This document shows, one piece after another, positions 1 to 8,257 of a stretch of DNA of 41,360 nucleotides. This DNA comes from Ruminiclostridium sp. (GTDB lineage Bacteria > Bacillota > Clostridia > Oscillospirales > Oscillospiraceae). The notes beneath the pieces were generated by a model that was given only the letters and a program-made list of their open reading frames with translations, did not search any database and was not told where the DNA came from. The stretch covers positions 1 to 41,360 of the forward strand of contig JAFSFC010000045.1 in assembly GCA_017435425.1 (NCBI GenBank), given 5' to 3'. Positions within the stretch are counted from its first letter, which is position 1, and each line of letters opens with the position of its first letter. The position numbers were made by a program, and so were the translations under genes.

Positions 1-314
1 ATGATCACGTGGTACTTGCTCACGTCCTGGTCCAGGTCCATGGTGATCTTCACCGCACCGGTGGAGACCGTGCCGCTGTAGTAGCTCTTGGCGCACATGA
101 AGCCGATCTCACAGGGGACGGTGACGGCCCGGCTCAGGTCGGCCAGGAAGACGTAGGCCCCCTTCAGGATGCTCACCAGCAGGATGGGGTTGCCGTCGTA
201 GGAGTCGCTGATGTCCTTGCCGGCCTTCCGGATGGCTTCCTGGATCTCTTCCTGGGTGAAGAGGACCCGTTTGATGCGACGCTGGAAGGTCTCCAGCTGC
301 TTTTCTTTGTCCAT
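1..314 (-). CDS. hpt: Hypoxanthine phosphoribosyltransferase, C-terminus cut by window edge
   Basis: Purine salvage enzyme that joins hypoxanthine or guanine to PRPP to give IMP or GMP in the cytoplasm. About 104 residues are visible. They read ILLVSILKGAYVFLADLSRA, then CEIGFMCAKSYYSGT and VKITMDLDQD, which matches the N-terminal half of bacterial HPRT in order and spacing. The PRPP-binding acidic motif would fall just beyond the left edge and is not seen. The ATG at 314 follows GAGGAG at a normal distance. A promoter at 357-385 drives it alone, and the terminator of the upstream gene lies behind that promoter. Confidence 0.9.
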   Translation of the reverse strand, partial: MDKEKQLETFQRRIKRVLFTQEEIQEAIRKAGKDISDSYDGNPILLVSILKGAYVFLADLSRAVTVPCEIGFMCAKSYYSGTVSTGAVKITMDLDQDVSKYHVI

Positions 315-356
315 GTTGGTCTGCTCCTCTCTATTTTTGTGTGGGAAAGTATTCAT

Positions 357-385
357 ATTATATGACAGAAAAGGTGGAAAGACAA
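357..385 (-). promoter_or_regulatory. Promoter of hpt
   Basis: On the minus strand TTGTCT and TATAAT are separated by 17 bases. The -35 box overlaps the T-rich tail of the preceding terminator (394-423), so the two genes are probably insulated. Confidence 0.65.
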
Positions 386-393
386 GAGAAAAA

Positions 394-423
394 GGCGCAT
401 CCTGCCAAAAGACAGGATGCGCC
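394..423 (-). terminator. Rho-independent terminator after the 195-residue protein gene
   Basis: An 11-bp perfect stem GGCGCATCCTG with an 8-base loop is followed on the minus strand by TTTTTCTCTT. It starts 10 bases after the stop codon of the gene ending at 433. Confidence 0.85.
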
Positions 424-432
424 GAAAGGCTG

Positions 433-1020
433 TCAGGGGTTGCTGAAATAGAAGCCGTACTTGTCGTACTCATACTCCAGGGCCTCGCTCATGCGCAGGG
501 CCATATACAGGGAGCGGGCGAACTTCTGGCGGGGGTCCAGGCTGATCTGGTGCATCCGGTAGGAGCCCAGGCCCATCTTTCTCCACACGCCGTCGGCGTC
601 GGGCTTCTTGGCGTGGATGAAGGCGTCGGTGGGGAGGAAGTACACACCCTTGATGGCATACTGGCCCTCAGCGTCCTTGTTGTAGACGATGATGGCGGCG
701 TAGTCGAAGTCCAGGCAGTCGAACTCGTTGGCCTCGGTCTCGTCGAACTCTGCCTTCATGGCGGGCAGATAGAAGGGACGGATGATGGCGGTCTGGTCCT
801 TCATGTGGCGGAGCTTCTTGTCCATGGGGGCAGAGCTCTCGGCAAAGGGGACCCCGTCGGTGCGCACCAGCTTGGCAGCGATCCGGGGCAGACCCTTCTC
901 GTCGGCTTCGGCCATGGCGAAGGAGACCTGGTAGTCGGTCTTAAAGGGGGTGTACAGGTTCAGGATGGCGGTGGCCTTCTCGGCCAGTTCCACGCGGTGG
1001 ATGTTGTTGTTGGGGTCCAT
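433..1020 (-). CDS. Unknown protein, 195 residues
   Basis: I do not recognise this family. The start is the ATG at 1020, which follows AAGGAGG; the longer reading frame upstream has no such site. The protein is soluble-looking, without signal peptide or membrane segment, and mixed acidic/basic. It is rich in aromatic residues in the C-terminal half (for example YEYDKYGFYFSNP at the end). A Phe/Tyr/Asp stretch EFDCLDFDYAAIIVYNKD suggests a beta-rich fold. It lies 43 bases after the LTA-synthase-type gene on the same strand and ends at its own terminator, so it is probably the last gene of that two-gene unit. No function is inferred. Confidence 0.8.
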   Translation of the reverse strand: MDPNNNIHRVELAEKATAILNLYTPFKTDYQVSFAMAEADEKGLPRIAAKLVRTDGVPFAESSAPMDKKLRHMKDQTAIIRPFYLPAMKAEFDETEANEFDCLDFDYAAIIVYNKDAEGQYAIKGVYFLPTDAFIHAKKPDADGVWRKMGLGSYRMHQISLDPRQKFARSLYMALRMSEALEYEYDKYGFYFSNP

Positions 1021-1063
1021 AGTGGGGGTCCTCCTTCTATTGAAATGGTGGTTGGTTATGATA

Positions 1064-2881
1064 TCAGTTGCTGTACACCAGGCTCTGTTCCAGGGCGGTG
1101 TAGCTGTCCAGCAGGGGCTGGGCATCGGCGGGGACTTCGTAGCCGGGGGTGCCGGTCTGGTCGGCAAAGAACCGGCCCCGGTTCAGGAGCATCCGGCTGG
1201 CGATGTTCTCCTCCAGCCAGGCGAAGTAGTGGTTCAGGGGGAGTCCCGTCCGCTGGAGGACATGGAGACCCAGGAAGGTGCAGCTCTCGGTTCGGTCTGC
1301 CGGGATCTCCTCCTCGTAGTTGGTCCAGATGAGGTAGTCGGTGGAGAGGATCTCCGCCAGGGTCTCTGGCGCCCAGGTAGAGGAATCCCCTTCCGGGGAG
1401 ATCCCCAGGCGGGTGTAGATGTCCTCCCCGTCGGCCAGGTTCATGGAGGGAAGATGGTCCCCCACAAAGACCAGCATCACCGGACGGCCGCACCGGGAGA
1501 AGTAGTCGGTGAGGATCCCCAGAGAGGCGTCGGCGTGGTGGAGGCCCATCACCAGGCTGTCCAGATAGTCCAGGTCCTCCTGGCTCAAAAGGCTGCACTG
1601 GGCGGGGAAGCCCGAGGGCTCCCCGTATTTTTCCGGGTAGTAGGACTGGTGGTTCTCCATGGAGAGCCCGTAGATCAAGGCGGGAACACTGGGGTCCCGG
1701 GCCTCGTACCGGGCAATGATCTCCCGGGCGAAGGACTCGTCCGAGGCGTAGTCTCCGCAGCGCTGGGGTTCTACCCAAAAGTCGTCGATGAAGCAGATCT
1801 CATCAAAGCCGATGGCAGGGTAGATGGTCTGGCGGTCGTAGAGCTCGGCGGTGTGGGAGTGGAGGGCCAGGGTGGAATACCCCGCCTTTTCCAGAAACCG
1901 GACGGTGGTGGGCAGGGTCTCATAGACTGCCGGGTCCAGGGTGGAGAGGGTGTCACCTTCCATGAGGAGGGAGGAGGTCAGGGCGGTGAAGAGCTCCATT
2001 TCCACCCAGCCGGTGCCCCCGCCGTAGGTGTTGGACAGGAAGCGGCCGTTGGTGCAGGTCTGGGACAGGGTGTGGAAGACCGGCAGGGGGTCCTCTGCAA
2101 AGGTCAGCCCGGGCAGACGGGTCACGTCAAAGAAGGCCTCGGAGGTGATGAAGATGATGTCCGGGTTGGACTCCAGGGAGGCAGTGTTCCGTTCCTGGGC
2201 GGCGTCCGTCCGGAAGTAGTCGGCAAGGCCGGCGGAGTCCAGGCTGGCCAGGGTGTTCTCTGTGTGGATGCGCTGGCTCCAGGCGGTGTAGATGCCCAGG
2301 CACACCCCGGCCTGGTCGTTGCGCTCCATCTGGTCGTAACAGCCCTCGTCCAGCTTTACGGCGGCGGTCTGGAGCCCGCCGGGATAAAAGGCGGAGAGCA
2401 GCAGGGCCATGGCCAGGCTTCCCAGGACCATGCCCGCCGGGGCAGGGATGCGCCAGGTCCCCACGCAGAGGAAGAGGATGAGCATCACCAGGACGGCCAG
2501 GGCGGCAACCACTGCCGTGACGGTAGGAAGGAGCTGGTCGGCGGCATATCCTGCCACATCTCCCAGGTTCCCCATGAGGGAGAAATCGCTCAGCTGGATG
2601 GGAGCGCCGTTGATATTCAGTTTGCACCGGCTGGCGTAGGCAAACACCAGGCAGACTACAGACTGGGGCAGGCAGGCCCAGAACAGCCGGCGGAGAAATC
2701 CGTAGAGGGTAAAGCTGACGCTGGAAAAGAGGACCCAGAAGAGGCCCACGGCCGGAAGGTGGCCGGTCATCCAGGACAGGGCCTGGGCCATGTCGTTCAG
2801 CCAGATGGCCTGGGAGGCCCACAGGACCACCAGAGGGGCCAGCAGCAGGCCCAAAAGGGTGTAAACGGGTTGTCGGTTCAT
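1064..2881 (-). CDS. LTA synthase-family membrane sulfatase / phosphoglycerol transferase
   Basis: Polytopic membrane enzyme of 605 residues with an extracellular sulfatase-fold domain. About five membrane segments occupy residues 5-165. The catalytic domain starts near 240: SEAFFDV (about 246-252) carries the metal-binding Glu, GGGTGWVEME (287-296) carries the expected nucleophilic Thr290, and VFVGDH (471-476) supplies the Asp-His metal ligands. These match the LtaS/MdoB superfamily, which moves phosphoglycerol onto cell-surface polymers; the true acceptor is unknown. The ATG at 2881 is preferred because AAGGAT precedes it, while the upstream in-frame codon overlaps that site. It is divergent from the nitrilase gene and followed by the 195-residue gene. 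Confidence 0.85.
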   Translation of the reverse strand: MNRQPVYTLLGLLLAPLVVLWASQAIWLNDMAQALSWMTGHLPAVGLFWVLFSSVSFTLYGFLRRLFWACLPQSVVCLVFAYASRCKLNINGAPIQLSDFSLMGNLGDVAGYAADQLLPTVTAVVAALAVLVMLILFLCVGTWRIPAPAGMVLGSLAMALLLSAFYPGGLQTAAVKLDEGCYDQMERNDQAGVCLGIYTAWSQRIHTENTLASLDSAGLADYFRTDAAQERNTASLESNPDIIFITSEAFFDVTRLPGLTFAEDPLPVFHTLSQTCTNGRFLSNTYGGGTGWVEMELFTALTSSLLMEGDTLSTLDPAVYETLPTTVRFLEKAGYSTLALHSHTAELYDRQTIYPAIGFDEICFIDDFWVEPQRCGDYASDESFAREIIARYEARDPSVPALIYGLSMENHQSYYPEKYGEPSGFPAQCSLLSQEDLDYLDSLVMGLHHADASLGILTDYFSRCGRPVMLVFVGDHLPSMNLADGEDIYTRLGISPEGDSSTWAPETLAEILSTDYLIWTNYEEEIPADRTESCTFLGLHVLQRTGLPLNHYFAWLEENIASRMLLNRGRFFADQTGTPGYEVPADAQPLLDSYTALEQSLVYSN

Positions 2882-2913
2882 AAATCGATCCTTTGCATAA
2901 TATAACATCCTAC

Positions 2914-2942
2914 ATTATACCCCAAAAAGCCGGGATGCGCAA
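2914..2942 (-). promoter_or_regulatory. Promoter of the LTA synthase-type gene
   Basis: Minus-strand TTGCGC, 17 bases, TATAAT. It is back to back with the promoter of the nitrilase gene. Confidence 0.65.
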
Positions 2943-2948
2943 TGGCGC

Positions 2949-2977
2949 TTGCGTCTCCGGGGAAAATATGGTACAGT
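2949..2977 (+). promoter_or_regulatory. Promoter of the nitrilase-family gene
   Basis: TTGCGT, 17 bases, TACAGT with an extended -10 (TGG before the box). The ATG lies about 30 bases downstream of the likely start of transcription. Confidence 0.5.
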
Positions 2978-3012
2978 CAACCCAAAGAAACGCCCCAGAA
3001 AGGAGCTTTGCT

Positions 3013-3834
3013 ATGTTTAAGTTGGGTTTGTGTCAAATGAGGGTCACCGCCGACAAGGCCGAGAATCTCCGCCATGCCGGAGAGCTCATCCGTCAGGCCG
3101 CCGCCCAGGGGGCCAACGTGGTCACCCTCCCCGAGATGTTCAACTGCCCCTATGAGAATGCCTGCTTCCCGGTCTACGGAGAACCTGCCGGAGGGGAAAG
3201 CTGGCAGTTCCTGTCCGGCATCGCCAAAGAGCTGGGCATCTACCTCATCGGCGGTTCCGTTCCCGAGCTGGAGGACGGAAAGATCTACAACACCAGCTAC
3301 ATCTTCTCCCCCGAGGGCAAGGAGCTGGCCCGCCACCGGAAGGTCCACCTCTTCGACATCGACGTGCCCGGGGGCCAGCGGTTCATGGAGTCTGACACCC
3401 TCACCGCCGGTGACTCCGTCACCGTGGTGGACACCGAGTATGGCAAGATCGCCGTGGCCATCTGCTTCGATATCCGCTTCTCCGATTTCTTCCGGGTCAT
3501 GGGAGACATGGGGGCAGAGCTCATCGTCATCCCCGCCGCCTTCAACATGACCACCGGCCCCATCCACTGGGACCTGGCCTTCCGGATGCGTGCTCTGGAC
3601 CAGCAGTGCTTTATCGCCGGCTGCTCCCCCGCCCGGGACACCGAGGCCTCCTATGTGGCCTACGGCCACTCCCTGGTGGTAAACCCCTGGGGTGAGATCA
3701 TCGACCAGCTGGACGAGAAGGAAGGGGTCCACGTGGTGGACATCGACCTGAACGACCTGGCCAAGTACCGGGGGCAGATCCCCATTCTGGCCGGCCGCCG
3801 CACCGATCTGTACCGGACGGAAAAACTGAAGTAA
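3013..3834 (+). CDS. Carbon-nitrogen hydrolase (nitrilase superfamily, omega-amidase-like)
   Basis: Cytoplasmic amidase of 273 residues. The nitrilase catalytic triad is clear: Glu41 in LPEMFNCPY, Lys110 in HRKVHLFD and Cys151 in AICFDIRF. The order and spacing resemble the Nit2/omega-amidase branch, which hydrolyses alpha-ketoglutaramate or ketosuccinamate. That substrate is an inference from family resemblance. The ATG at 3013 follows AAAGGAG; a frame extending upstream has no ribosome binding site. The gene is single, with its own promoter, and ends at the multi-hairpin repeat whose first hairpin directly follows the stop. Confidence 0.9.
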   Translation: MFKLGLCQMRVTADKAENLRHAGELIRQAAAQGANVVTLPEMFNCPYENACFPVYGEPAGGESWQFLSGIAKELGIYLIGGSVPELEDGKIYNTSYIFSPEGKELARHRKVHLFDIDVPGGQRFMESDTLTAGDSVTVVDTEYGKIAVAICFDIRFSDFFRVMGDMGAELIVIPAAFNMTTGPIHWDLAFRMRALDQQCFIAGCSPARDTEASYVAYGHSLVVNPWGEIIDQLDEKEGVHVVDIDLNDLAKYRGQIPILAGRRTDLYRTEKLK

Positions 3835-3841
3835 CCAAAAA

Positions 3842-4029
3842 GGGTGCATTGCAAAATGATTTGCAATGCACCCCAATGCGTTTGATTTGTCCCGCAAGGG
3901 ACACCACAACTGCCCCGAATGGGGCAATTTCACTCGGTCGCAGGCCGAATTTCACACGCTGCGAGCGTATTTCACTGAGCCATCGGCTCAATTTCACTGG
4001 GGCTGTTGCATGTTGCAACGGCCTCTTTT
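3842..4029 (+). repeat. Multi-hairpin intergenic repeat, copy 1
   Basis: Seven hairpins follow one another: 3842-3873 (14-bp perfect stem, ATGA loop), 3888-3903, 3911-3926, 3934-3948, 3956-3968, 3976-3990 and 4001-4023. The three central ones are spaced by ATTTCAC, present four times. The last hairpin is followed by TCTTTTTT on the plus strand. The first is followed on the minus strand by CTTTTT. Each end can therefore act as a terminator for the two converging genes. A second copy lies at 29631-29822 in the same orientation. Short reading frames across the element share a peptide and are by-products of the repeat. Confidence 0.9.
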
Positions 4030-5745
4030 TTATGGCAAGTATCCGGCGCCGTAAGCCCAGTCGGAGAGGTAGTATCCCAGCCCCCAGGGGTTGCCGTCGG
4101 ACTCCGAGGCCAGGTCGATCTGGACCACGCGGCCCTCCTTCACCAGGAAGAAGATGGTCCGGTGGGTGGCCTGGCTGTCGGGGTCGTCCTCCGGGGCGAA
4201 CCGCCAGCAGGCATCGTGATCCACCAGCCCCCGGGAGCGGATGGTCTCACTGTCGGACTTGTCCGTGCGGGTGTAGTGGAGGTGGGCCTCCGGGTAGGCG
4301 GCGGTCAGGTCCTCCAGGCTGTCTCCCACAGCGATGCCCCGGGCGGTCATGCAGTGGGGGTCGATGGTGGACATGGAGCCCACAAAGGAGGGGGATGGGG
4401 AAGCACCTGTCAGGACGGCCTGGGTCCGCAGGTCGGTGAGGGTGGTGGCCCGGAGCAGGCCCCGGTAACGCCACTCCTCCACGGTCATCCAGTGCTGGCC
4501 CAGTCGGGAGTTGGCCACGGGCTGGCGGGTGATGTCCCAGAGGACATAGGGGCTGTCGGCCGTCCATTGGGTCTGGTAGTAGGCCAGGCGGATGGGCCAG
4601 GGGTCCGGATAGGTGCCGTCCTGAAGGGGGAGGGAGGTGTACAGGGTAAACTCCTCACATCCCCGGTTGCAGGCCTCCTCCAGGGCCTGGACCTCCTGGG
4701 GGGAGAGGCAGTCCTGGGCGGATGTGGTGAGCCAGGGATCCCGGTCGGCGGACAGCTGGGTCCGAACCGGACCCAGGGCCAGAGCCCAGGCGGCGGCTGC
4801 CAGAAGGAGGGCCAGGGTCAGCAGAATGGCCCGGCGGGTGAGGGGTTTGTGGCCCAGCACAGACAGGAGACGTTCCTTGATGTCCTTTTTGTCCTGGGCC
4901 AGGGCGGTGGTCAGCCGGGGAGGGTGGTCATGCTCTGTGGCCAGGGACAGGAGGGTATAGCTGTAAGCCTTTCGCTCCGGGGCGGACAGACCCCGGACCG
5001 CCCGTTCGTCGCAGGCCAGTTCGCAGGCCCGGTCCAGCTGGCGGCAGAGGAGCCAGACCAGGGGGTTGAACCAGTGGAGGGCCCGGGCCAGGGCGGTCAG
5101 CCATTTGATCAGAATGTCCCACCGGTGGTAGTGGGCCAGTTCGTGGCGGAGAATGTGGCAGAGCAGATCCCCACGGCCCTCATAGCTGGCCTCCGGCAGG
5201 AGGATGGCGGGGCGGAAGAGGCCCACCAGCATGGGGGTGGCCAGGCCCGGACAGCACCACAGATCGGGGGCGTGCCGGGGGCAGAGGGCATCCAGCAGGG
5301 CCTGGTCCCGGGGTTCGGGGGGAATACGCTCCCGCCGGACCCTTTGGAGGAACCGGGCGTATGAGACCAGAGGAATGGCCAGGGCCAGGAGGGCCCCTGT
5401 CCCCCACACCCAGGGAAGGAAGACGGTCCAATCGGTCCCTGCCTCCGGCGTGGCGGAGGGCTCCCCATGGGTCTCCGGGGGGAGCTCCTGAACGATCACA
5501 GGGGCAGGAAGGGGGGACTCCTGGACGGCCACAGGGGCGGGGAGGGGGATCTCAGGCAGCAGGGCCGGGGGGCTTCCCGGCAGGCCCATAGGCAGAAGGA
5601 GGCGCAGGAGGACCAGCAGCCACAGAGCATAGGCCCCGGCTTTGGAGAGCCTGGTTTTCAGCAGCCGGGTGGCCGCCCACACAGTGAGGCCCAGCAGGGA
5701 ACCGGCCAGAGAGAGTTGGACCAGGGTGTCCAGAAAGGCAGTCAT
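4030..5745 (-). CDS. BlaR1/MecR1-like M56 membrane metallopeptidase
   Basis: Membrane sensor-protease of 571 residues. Membrane segments lie near 8-24, 36-52, 110-128 and 306-325. The cytoplasmic M56 zinc protease has HELAH at 201-205 and the downstream Glu/Asp motif CELACDE at 241-247. In BlaR1 this domain cleaves the repressor BlaI after the outer sensor is triggered. Here the outer part after residue 325 is about 245 residues and shows no serine transpeptidase SxxK/KTG motifs, so the signal is probably not a beta-lactam. No BlaI gene is adjacent, which is unusual. The ATG at 5745 follows AAAGGAGG; the frame continues upstream without a start signal. Confidence 0.85.
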   Translation of the reverse strand: MTAFLDTLVQLSLAGSLLGLTVWAATRLLKTRLSKAGAYALWLLVLLRLLLPMGLPGSPPALLPEIPLPAPVAVQESPLPAPVIVQELPPETHGEPSATPEAGTDWTVFLPWVWGTGALLALAIPLVSYARFLQRVRRERIPPEPRDQALLDALCPRHAPDLWCCPGLATPMLVGLFRPAILLPEASYEGRGDLLCHILRHELAHYHRWDILIKWLTALARALHWFNPLVWLLCRQLDRACELACDERAVRGLSAPERKAYSYTLLSLATEHDHPPRLTTALAQDKKDIKERLLSVLGHKPLTRRAILLTLALLLAAAAWALALGPVRTQLSADRDPWLTTSAQDCLSPQEVQALEEACNRGCEEFTLYTSLPLQDGTYPDPWPIRLAYYQTQWTADSPYVLWDITRQPVANSRLGQHWMTVEEWRYRGLLRATTLTDLRTQAVLTGASPSPSFVGSMSTIDPHCMTARGIAVGDSLEDLTAAYPEAHLHYTRTDKSDSETIRSRGLVDHDACWRFAPEDDPDSQATHRTIFFLVKEGRVVQIDLASESDGNPWGLGYYLSDWAYGAGYLP

Positions 5746-5788
5746 GTCCTTGCCTCCTTTCGGAAAGTCTAGCAGGGTAGTCTCTATA

Positions 5789-5817
5789 AGTGTAGACTGT
5801 ATGGGCCGGTTTGTCAA
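5789..5817 (-). promoter_or_regulatory. Promoter of the M56 peptidase gene
   Basis: Minus-strand TTGACA, 17 bases, TACACT. The -35 is perfect and the -10 lies in the dyad described at 5779-5798. Confidence 0.7.
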
Positions 5818-5828
5818 GGGAAAAGGCC

Positions 5829-5857
5829 TTGTCAAAGGGGCCATCCGGGTGTAGACT
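5829..5857 (+). promoter_or_regulatory. Promoter of the EamA transporter gene
   Basis: TTGTCA, 17 bases, TAGACT. The -10 coincides with the second GTGTAGACT motif. Confidence 0.5.
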
Positions 5858-5890
5858 AGCCATAAATAGGAGAAAAAGGAGGGGACAGCC

Positions 5891-6823
5891 ATGAAAGAGC
5901 TGGGGACCACCCGCCGGGCGGGTTACATCATGGCCATCAGCGGCGGTGTGTTGTGGGCTGTGGGCGGAGCGGTAGGACAGCACCTCTTCCGCACCAATAC
6001 CATCACCACCAACTGGCTCATCCCCATTCGGCTGCTCATTGCCGGGGTGCTCTTCCTGGTTTTAGCCCGGGTCATGGGGGAGGAAGTCACCGCTGTGTGG
6101 AAGTCTAAAAAGGACCTGCCCCGGCTGGTCCTCTATGCGGTCTTCGGGGTGGCGGCCTCCCAGTACAGCTTTTACGCCTGCATTGAGTACGCCAACGTGG
6201 CCTTTTCCACCGTCATGTGCTACACCTGCTCGGTGTTTATTCTGGTATGGTGCATTTTTCGGGAAAAACGTCGGCCCAAGCTCTACGAGGTGACGGCTGT
6301 CCTCTGCGTGGTGGTGGGGGTCTTTGCCTGCGCCACCCACTTTGACCTCTCCTGCCTCCATGTTTCCCCCTTCGCCCTGGTGATGGGCCTCACCTGTGGG
6401 GTGACGGCCACCATCAACACCCTGTCCCCGGTGGATCTCACCTCCCGCCACGGCCTCCTGTCGGTGATGGGCTGGGGCATGCTCATCGGCGGCGGCGTGG
6501 CCGCCCTCCTCTTCCGGCCCTGGACCATCCAGGCCCGGGTGGACGCTGCCCTCATCGGGGGTATGGCGGTGATCATTCTGGGGGGCACCATCCTGGCCTT
6601 CACCTTCTATATGCGGGGCATCCGCCTGGTGGGCCCCATTGCGGGCAATGTGCTCTCTGCTGCCGAACCGGTGGCGGCGGTCATCATCTCGGTCCTCATC
6701 CTGGGGGTGGCCTTCACGGCCTACGACTTCCTGGGATTTATCCTCATTCTCCTGACCGTCCCCCTCATTGCCCTGGGGCAGAACCGGGAAGAAAAAATGA
6801 AAGAGAAAAGCTCCCTCTCGTGA
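5891..6823 (+). CDS. EamA-family (DMT) transporter
   Basis: Inner-membrane transporter of 310 residues with about ten hydrophobic segments arranged as two EamA repeats (roughly residues 11-150 and 160-300). Family members export amino acids, purines or other metabolites; the substrate cannot be told from sequence. Features typical of the family are the glycine-rich first helix (ISGGVLWAVGGAVGQ) and the repeat-2 end helix with ALGQNR. The ATG at 5891 follows AAAAAGGAGG. The stop codon sits inside a terminator hairpin. The gene is divergent from the M56 peptidase and shares an upstream motif with it. Confidence 0.88.
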   Translation: MKELGTTRRAGYIMAISGGVLWAVGGAVGQHLFRTNTITTNWLIPIRLLIAGVLFLVLARVMGEEVTAVWKSKKDLPRLVLYAVFGVAASQYSFYACIEYANVAFSTVMCYTCSVFILVWCIFREKRRPKLYEVTAVLCVVVGVFACATHFDLSCLHVSPFALVMGLTCGVTATINTLSPVDLTSRHGLLSVMGWGMLIGGGVAALLFRPWTIQARVDAALIGGMAVIILGGTILAFTFYMRGIRLVGPIAGNVLSAAEPVAAVIISVLILGVAFTAYDFLGFILILLTVPLIALGQNREEKMKEKSSLS

Positions 6824-6835
6824 GGGAGCTTTTTT
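6806..6835. terminator. Bidirectional terminator between the EamA gene and mnmE
   Basis: A 12-bp stem (AAAAGCTCCCTC and complement, 4-base loop) ends in a T tract on both strands. The EamA stop codon is in the loop and right arm. On the minus strand it lies about 50 bases beyond the mnmE stop. Confidence 0.85.
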
Positions 6836-6886
6836 ATGCTTGCAGGAGAAAACACTTGGCTCTCCCAGAGGGAGAGGCAAGGGGGA

Positions 6887-8257
6887 TCACTTGCCAACGC
6901 AAAACCGCTGGAAGATACGGCCGGTGATGTCCTCCCGGACGGTGGTGCCGGTGACTTCACCCAAAGCCTCCAGAGCGGCCTCCACATCGGTGAGGAGAAG
7001 GTCGGGGGGGACTCCCATCTCCAGCCCCTCCTGGGCCCGGAGAAGATTTTCCCGGGTGCGGTTCACGGCCTCCACCTGGCGGGCGTTGGTGAGAAGGGCG
7101 TCTCCTTCGTTGCCGCTTCCTGTGGGGAAGAGCTTGGCCACCATGGGCCCCAGGGCCTCCAGCCCGGCGCTGTTCTTGGCGCTCACCTGGCAGAGGTTGG
7201 GGAAGTCTGCCTCCAGGGCGGCCAGGTCCAGAACGGGGGGCAGGTCGGACTTGTTCACGATGCAGATGCAGGCGGGGGCCTCCCGGGCCAGGTCGATGGC
7301 CTCCCGGTCCTCCTGGGTGAGGGTCTCGGCCCCGTCCAGCACCAGGAGCACCAGACGGGCCTCTTCGGCGGCGGCCCGGCTCCGCTGGACCCCCAGGCGC
7401 TCGGCCTCGTCCCCGGTCTCCCGGAGACCGGCGGTGTCGGTGAGGTTCAGCAAAACCCCGCCCACGCTGGCCTTGGCCTCGATGGTGTCCCGGGTGGTGC
7501 CGGGGATCTGGGTGACGATGGCCCGGTCATAGCCCACCAGGGCGTTGAGGAGGGAGGACTTGCCCACGTTAGGGCGGCCCAGGATGGTGGTGGGCACGCC
7601 GGTGGTGAGCTGGCGGCCCCGGTCGTAAGTAGCCAGCAGGGAGGCGGTGGCGGCCAGGCCCTCCTCCAGGGCGGTGCGGATGGTCTCCTCCCGGAAGGGA
7701 TCGATGTCCTCGTCGGGGTAGTCCAGCACGGCGTGGAAATGGGCGGACACATCCACCAGCCCGTCATAAATGGCGTGGATCTTCCGGGATAAGGTGCCCT
7801 CCAGCCGTCCAGCGGCCTGCCGGGCGGCGGCGGGGGTCTCGGCGTCGATGAGGTCGATGACCGCTTCGGCCTGGGTCAGGTCCAGTCTGCCGTTGAGGAA
7901 GGCCCGCTTGGTGAACTCACCGGCCAGGGCCTGGCGGGCACCGGCGGCGAAGAGGGCCTCCAGGGCCAGGGACAGGACCATGGGGGAGCCGTGGCACTGG
8001 AGCTCGGCGGTCTCCTCCCCGGTGTAGCTGTGGGGGGCGCGGCTGACAAAGGCCAGGCCGTTGTCGATGACCCGGCCCTCCTTGTCCAGGACGGAGCCGT
8101 AGAGAAGCTGCCGGTCGGGGGCCTCGTCCAGGGCAATTTTGCGGGCCGGACGGAAGACCCTTGCAGCCGTCCTTGCAGCGTTGGGGCCGGACAGGCGCAG
8201 GATGCCCACGCCACCCGCTCCGGGAGCGGTGGCCACGGCGGCGATCAGGTCTGACAT
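6887..8257 (-). CDS. mnmE: tRNA uridine-5-carboxymethylaminomethyl modification GTPase MnmE
   Basis: GTPase of 456 residues that works with MnmG to place (carboxy)methylaminomethyl groups on wobble uridine 34 of certain tRNAs. The N-terminal folate-binding domain (about 1-118) holds PGAGGVGILRLSG. The G domain has the P-loop GRPNVGKS (227-234), the switch IPGTTRD (251-257), DTAG (274-277) and NKSD (335-338). The C-terminus FCVGK carries the family Cys (453). Length is normal. AAGGAGG precedes the ATG at 8257. In most Firmicutes mnmE follows jag and precedes mnmG near the origin; here neither neighbour is present. Confidence 0.97.
   Translation of the reverse strand: MSDLIAAVATAPGAGGVGILRLSGPNAARTAARVFRPARKIALDEAPDRQLLYGSVLDKEGRVIDNGLAFVSRAPHSYTGEETAELQCHGSPMVLSLALEALFAAGARQALAGEFTKRAFLNGRLDLTQAEAVIDLIDAETPAAARQAAGRLEGTLSRKIHAIYDGLVDVSAHFHAVLDYPDEDIDPFREETIRTALEEGLAATASLLATYDRGRQLTTGVPTTILGRPNVGKSSLLNALVGYDRAIVTQIPGTTRDTIEAKASVGGVLLNLTDTAGLRETGDEAERLGVQRSRAAAEEARLVLLVLDGAETLTQEDREAIDLAREAPACICIVNKSDLPPVLDLAALEADFPNLCQVSAKNSAGLEALGPMVAKLFPTGSGNEGDALLTNARQVEAVNRTRENLLRAQEGLEMGVPPDLLLTDVEAALEALGEVTGTTVREDITGRIFQRFCVGK

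Larger units (their letters stand above)
5779..5858. promoter_or_regulatory. Shared motif GTGTAGACT over both divergent -10 boxes
   Basis: GTGTAGACT occurs at 5790-5798 and again at 5849-5857. The first copy forms the right arm of an imperfect dyad AGTCT-N10-AGACT (5779-5798) that covers the -10 of the M56 gene. The second covers the -10 of the EamA gene. TGTA half-sites are typical of BlaI/CopY-type repressors, but which protein binds here is not known. Confidence 0.4.

Noticed and set aside
950..2905. A plus-strand open frame of 651 codons opposite the LTA-synthase-type gene
   Set aside because: Same antisense pattern; the minus-strand protein has membrane segments and catalytic motifs.
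3928..4000. Regular short repeats with ATTTCAC that resemble a CRISPR array
   Set aside because: The repeating unit is only 20-22 bases, spacers are the loops of hairpins, there are no cas genes, and a second copy has the same spacers.
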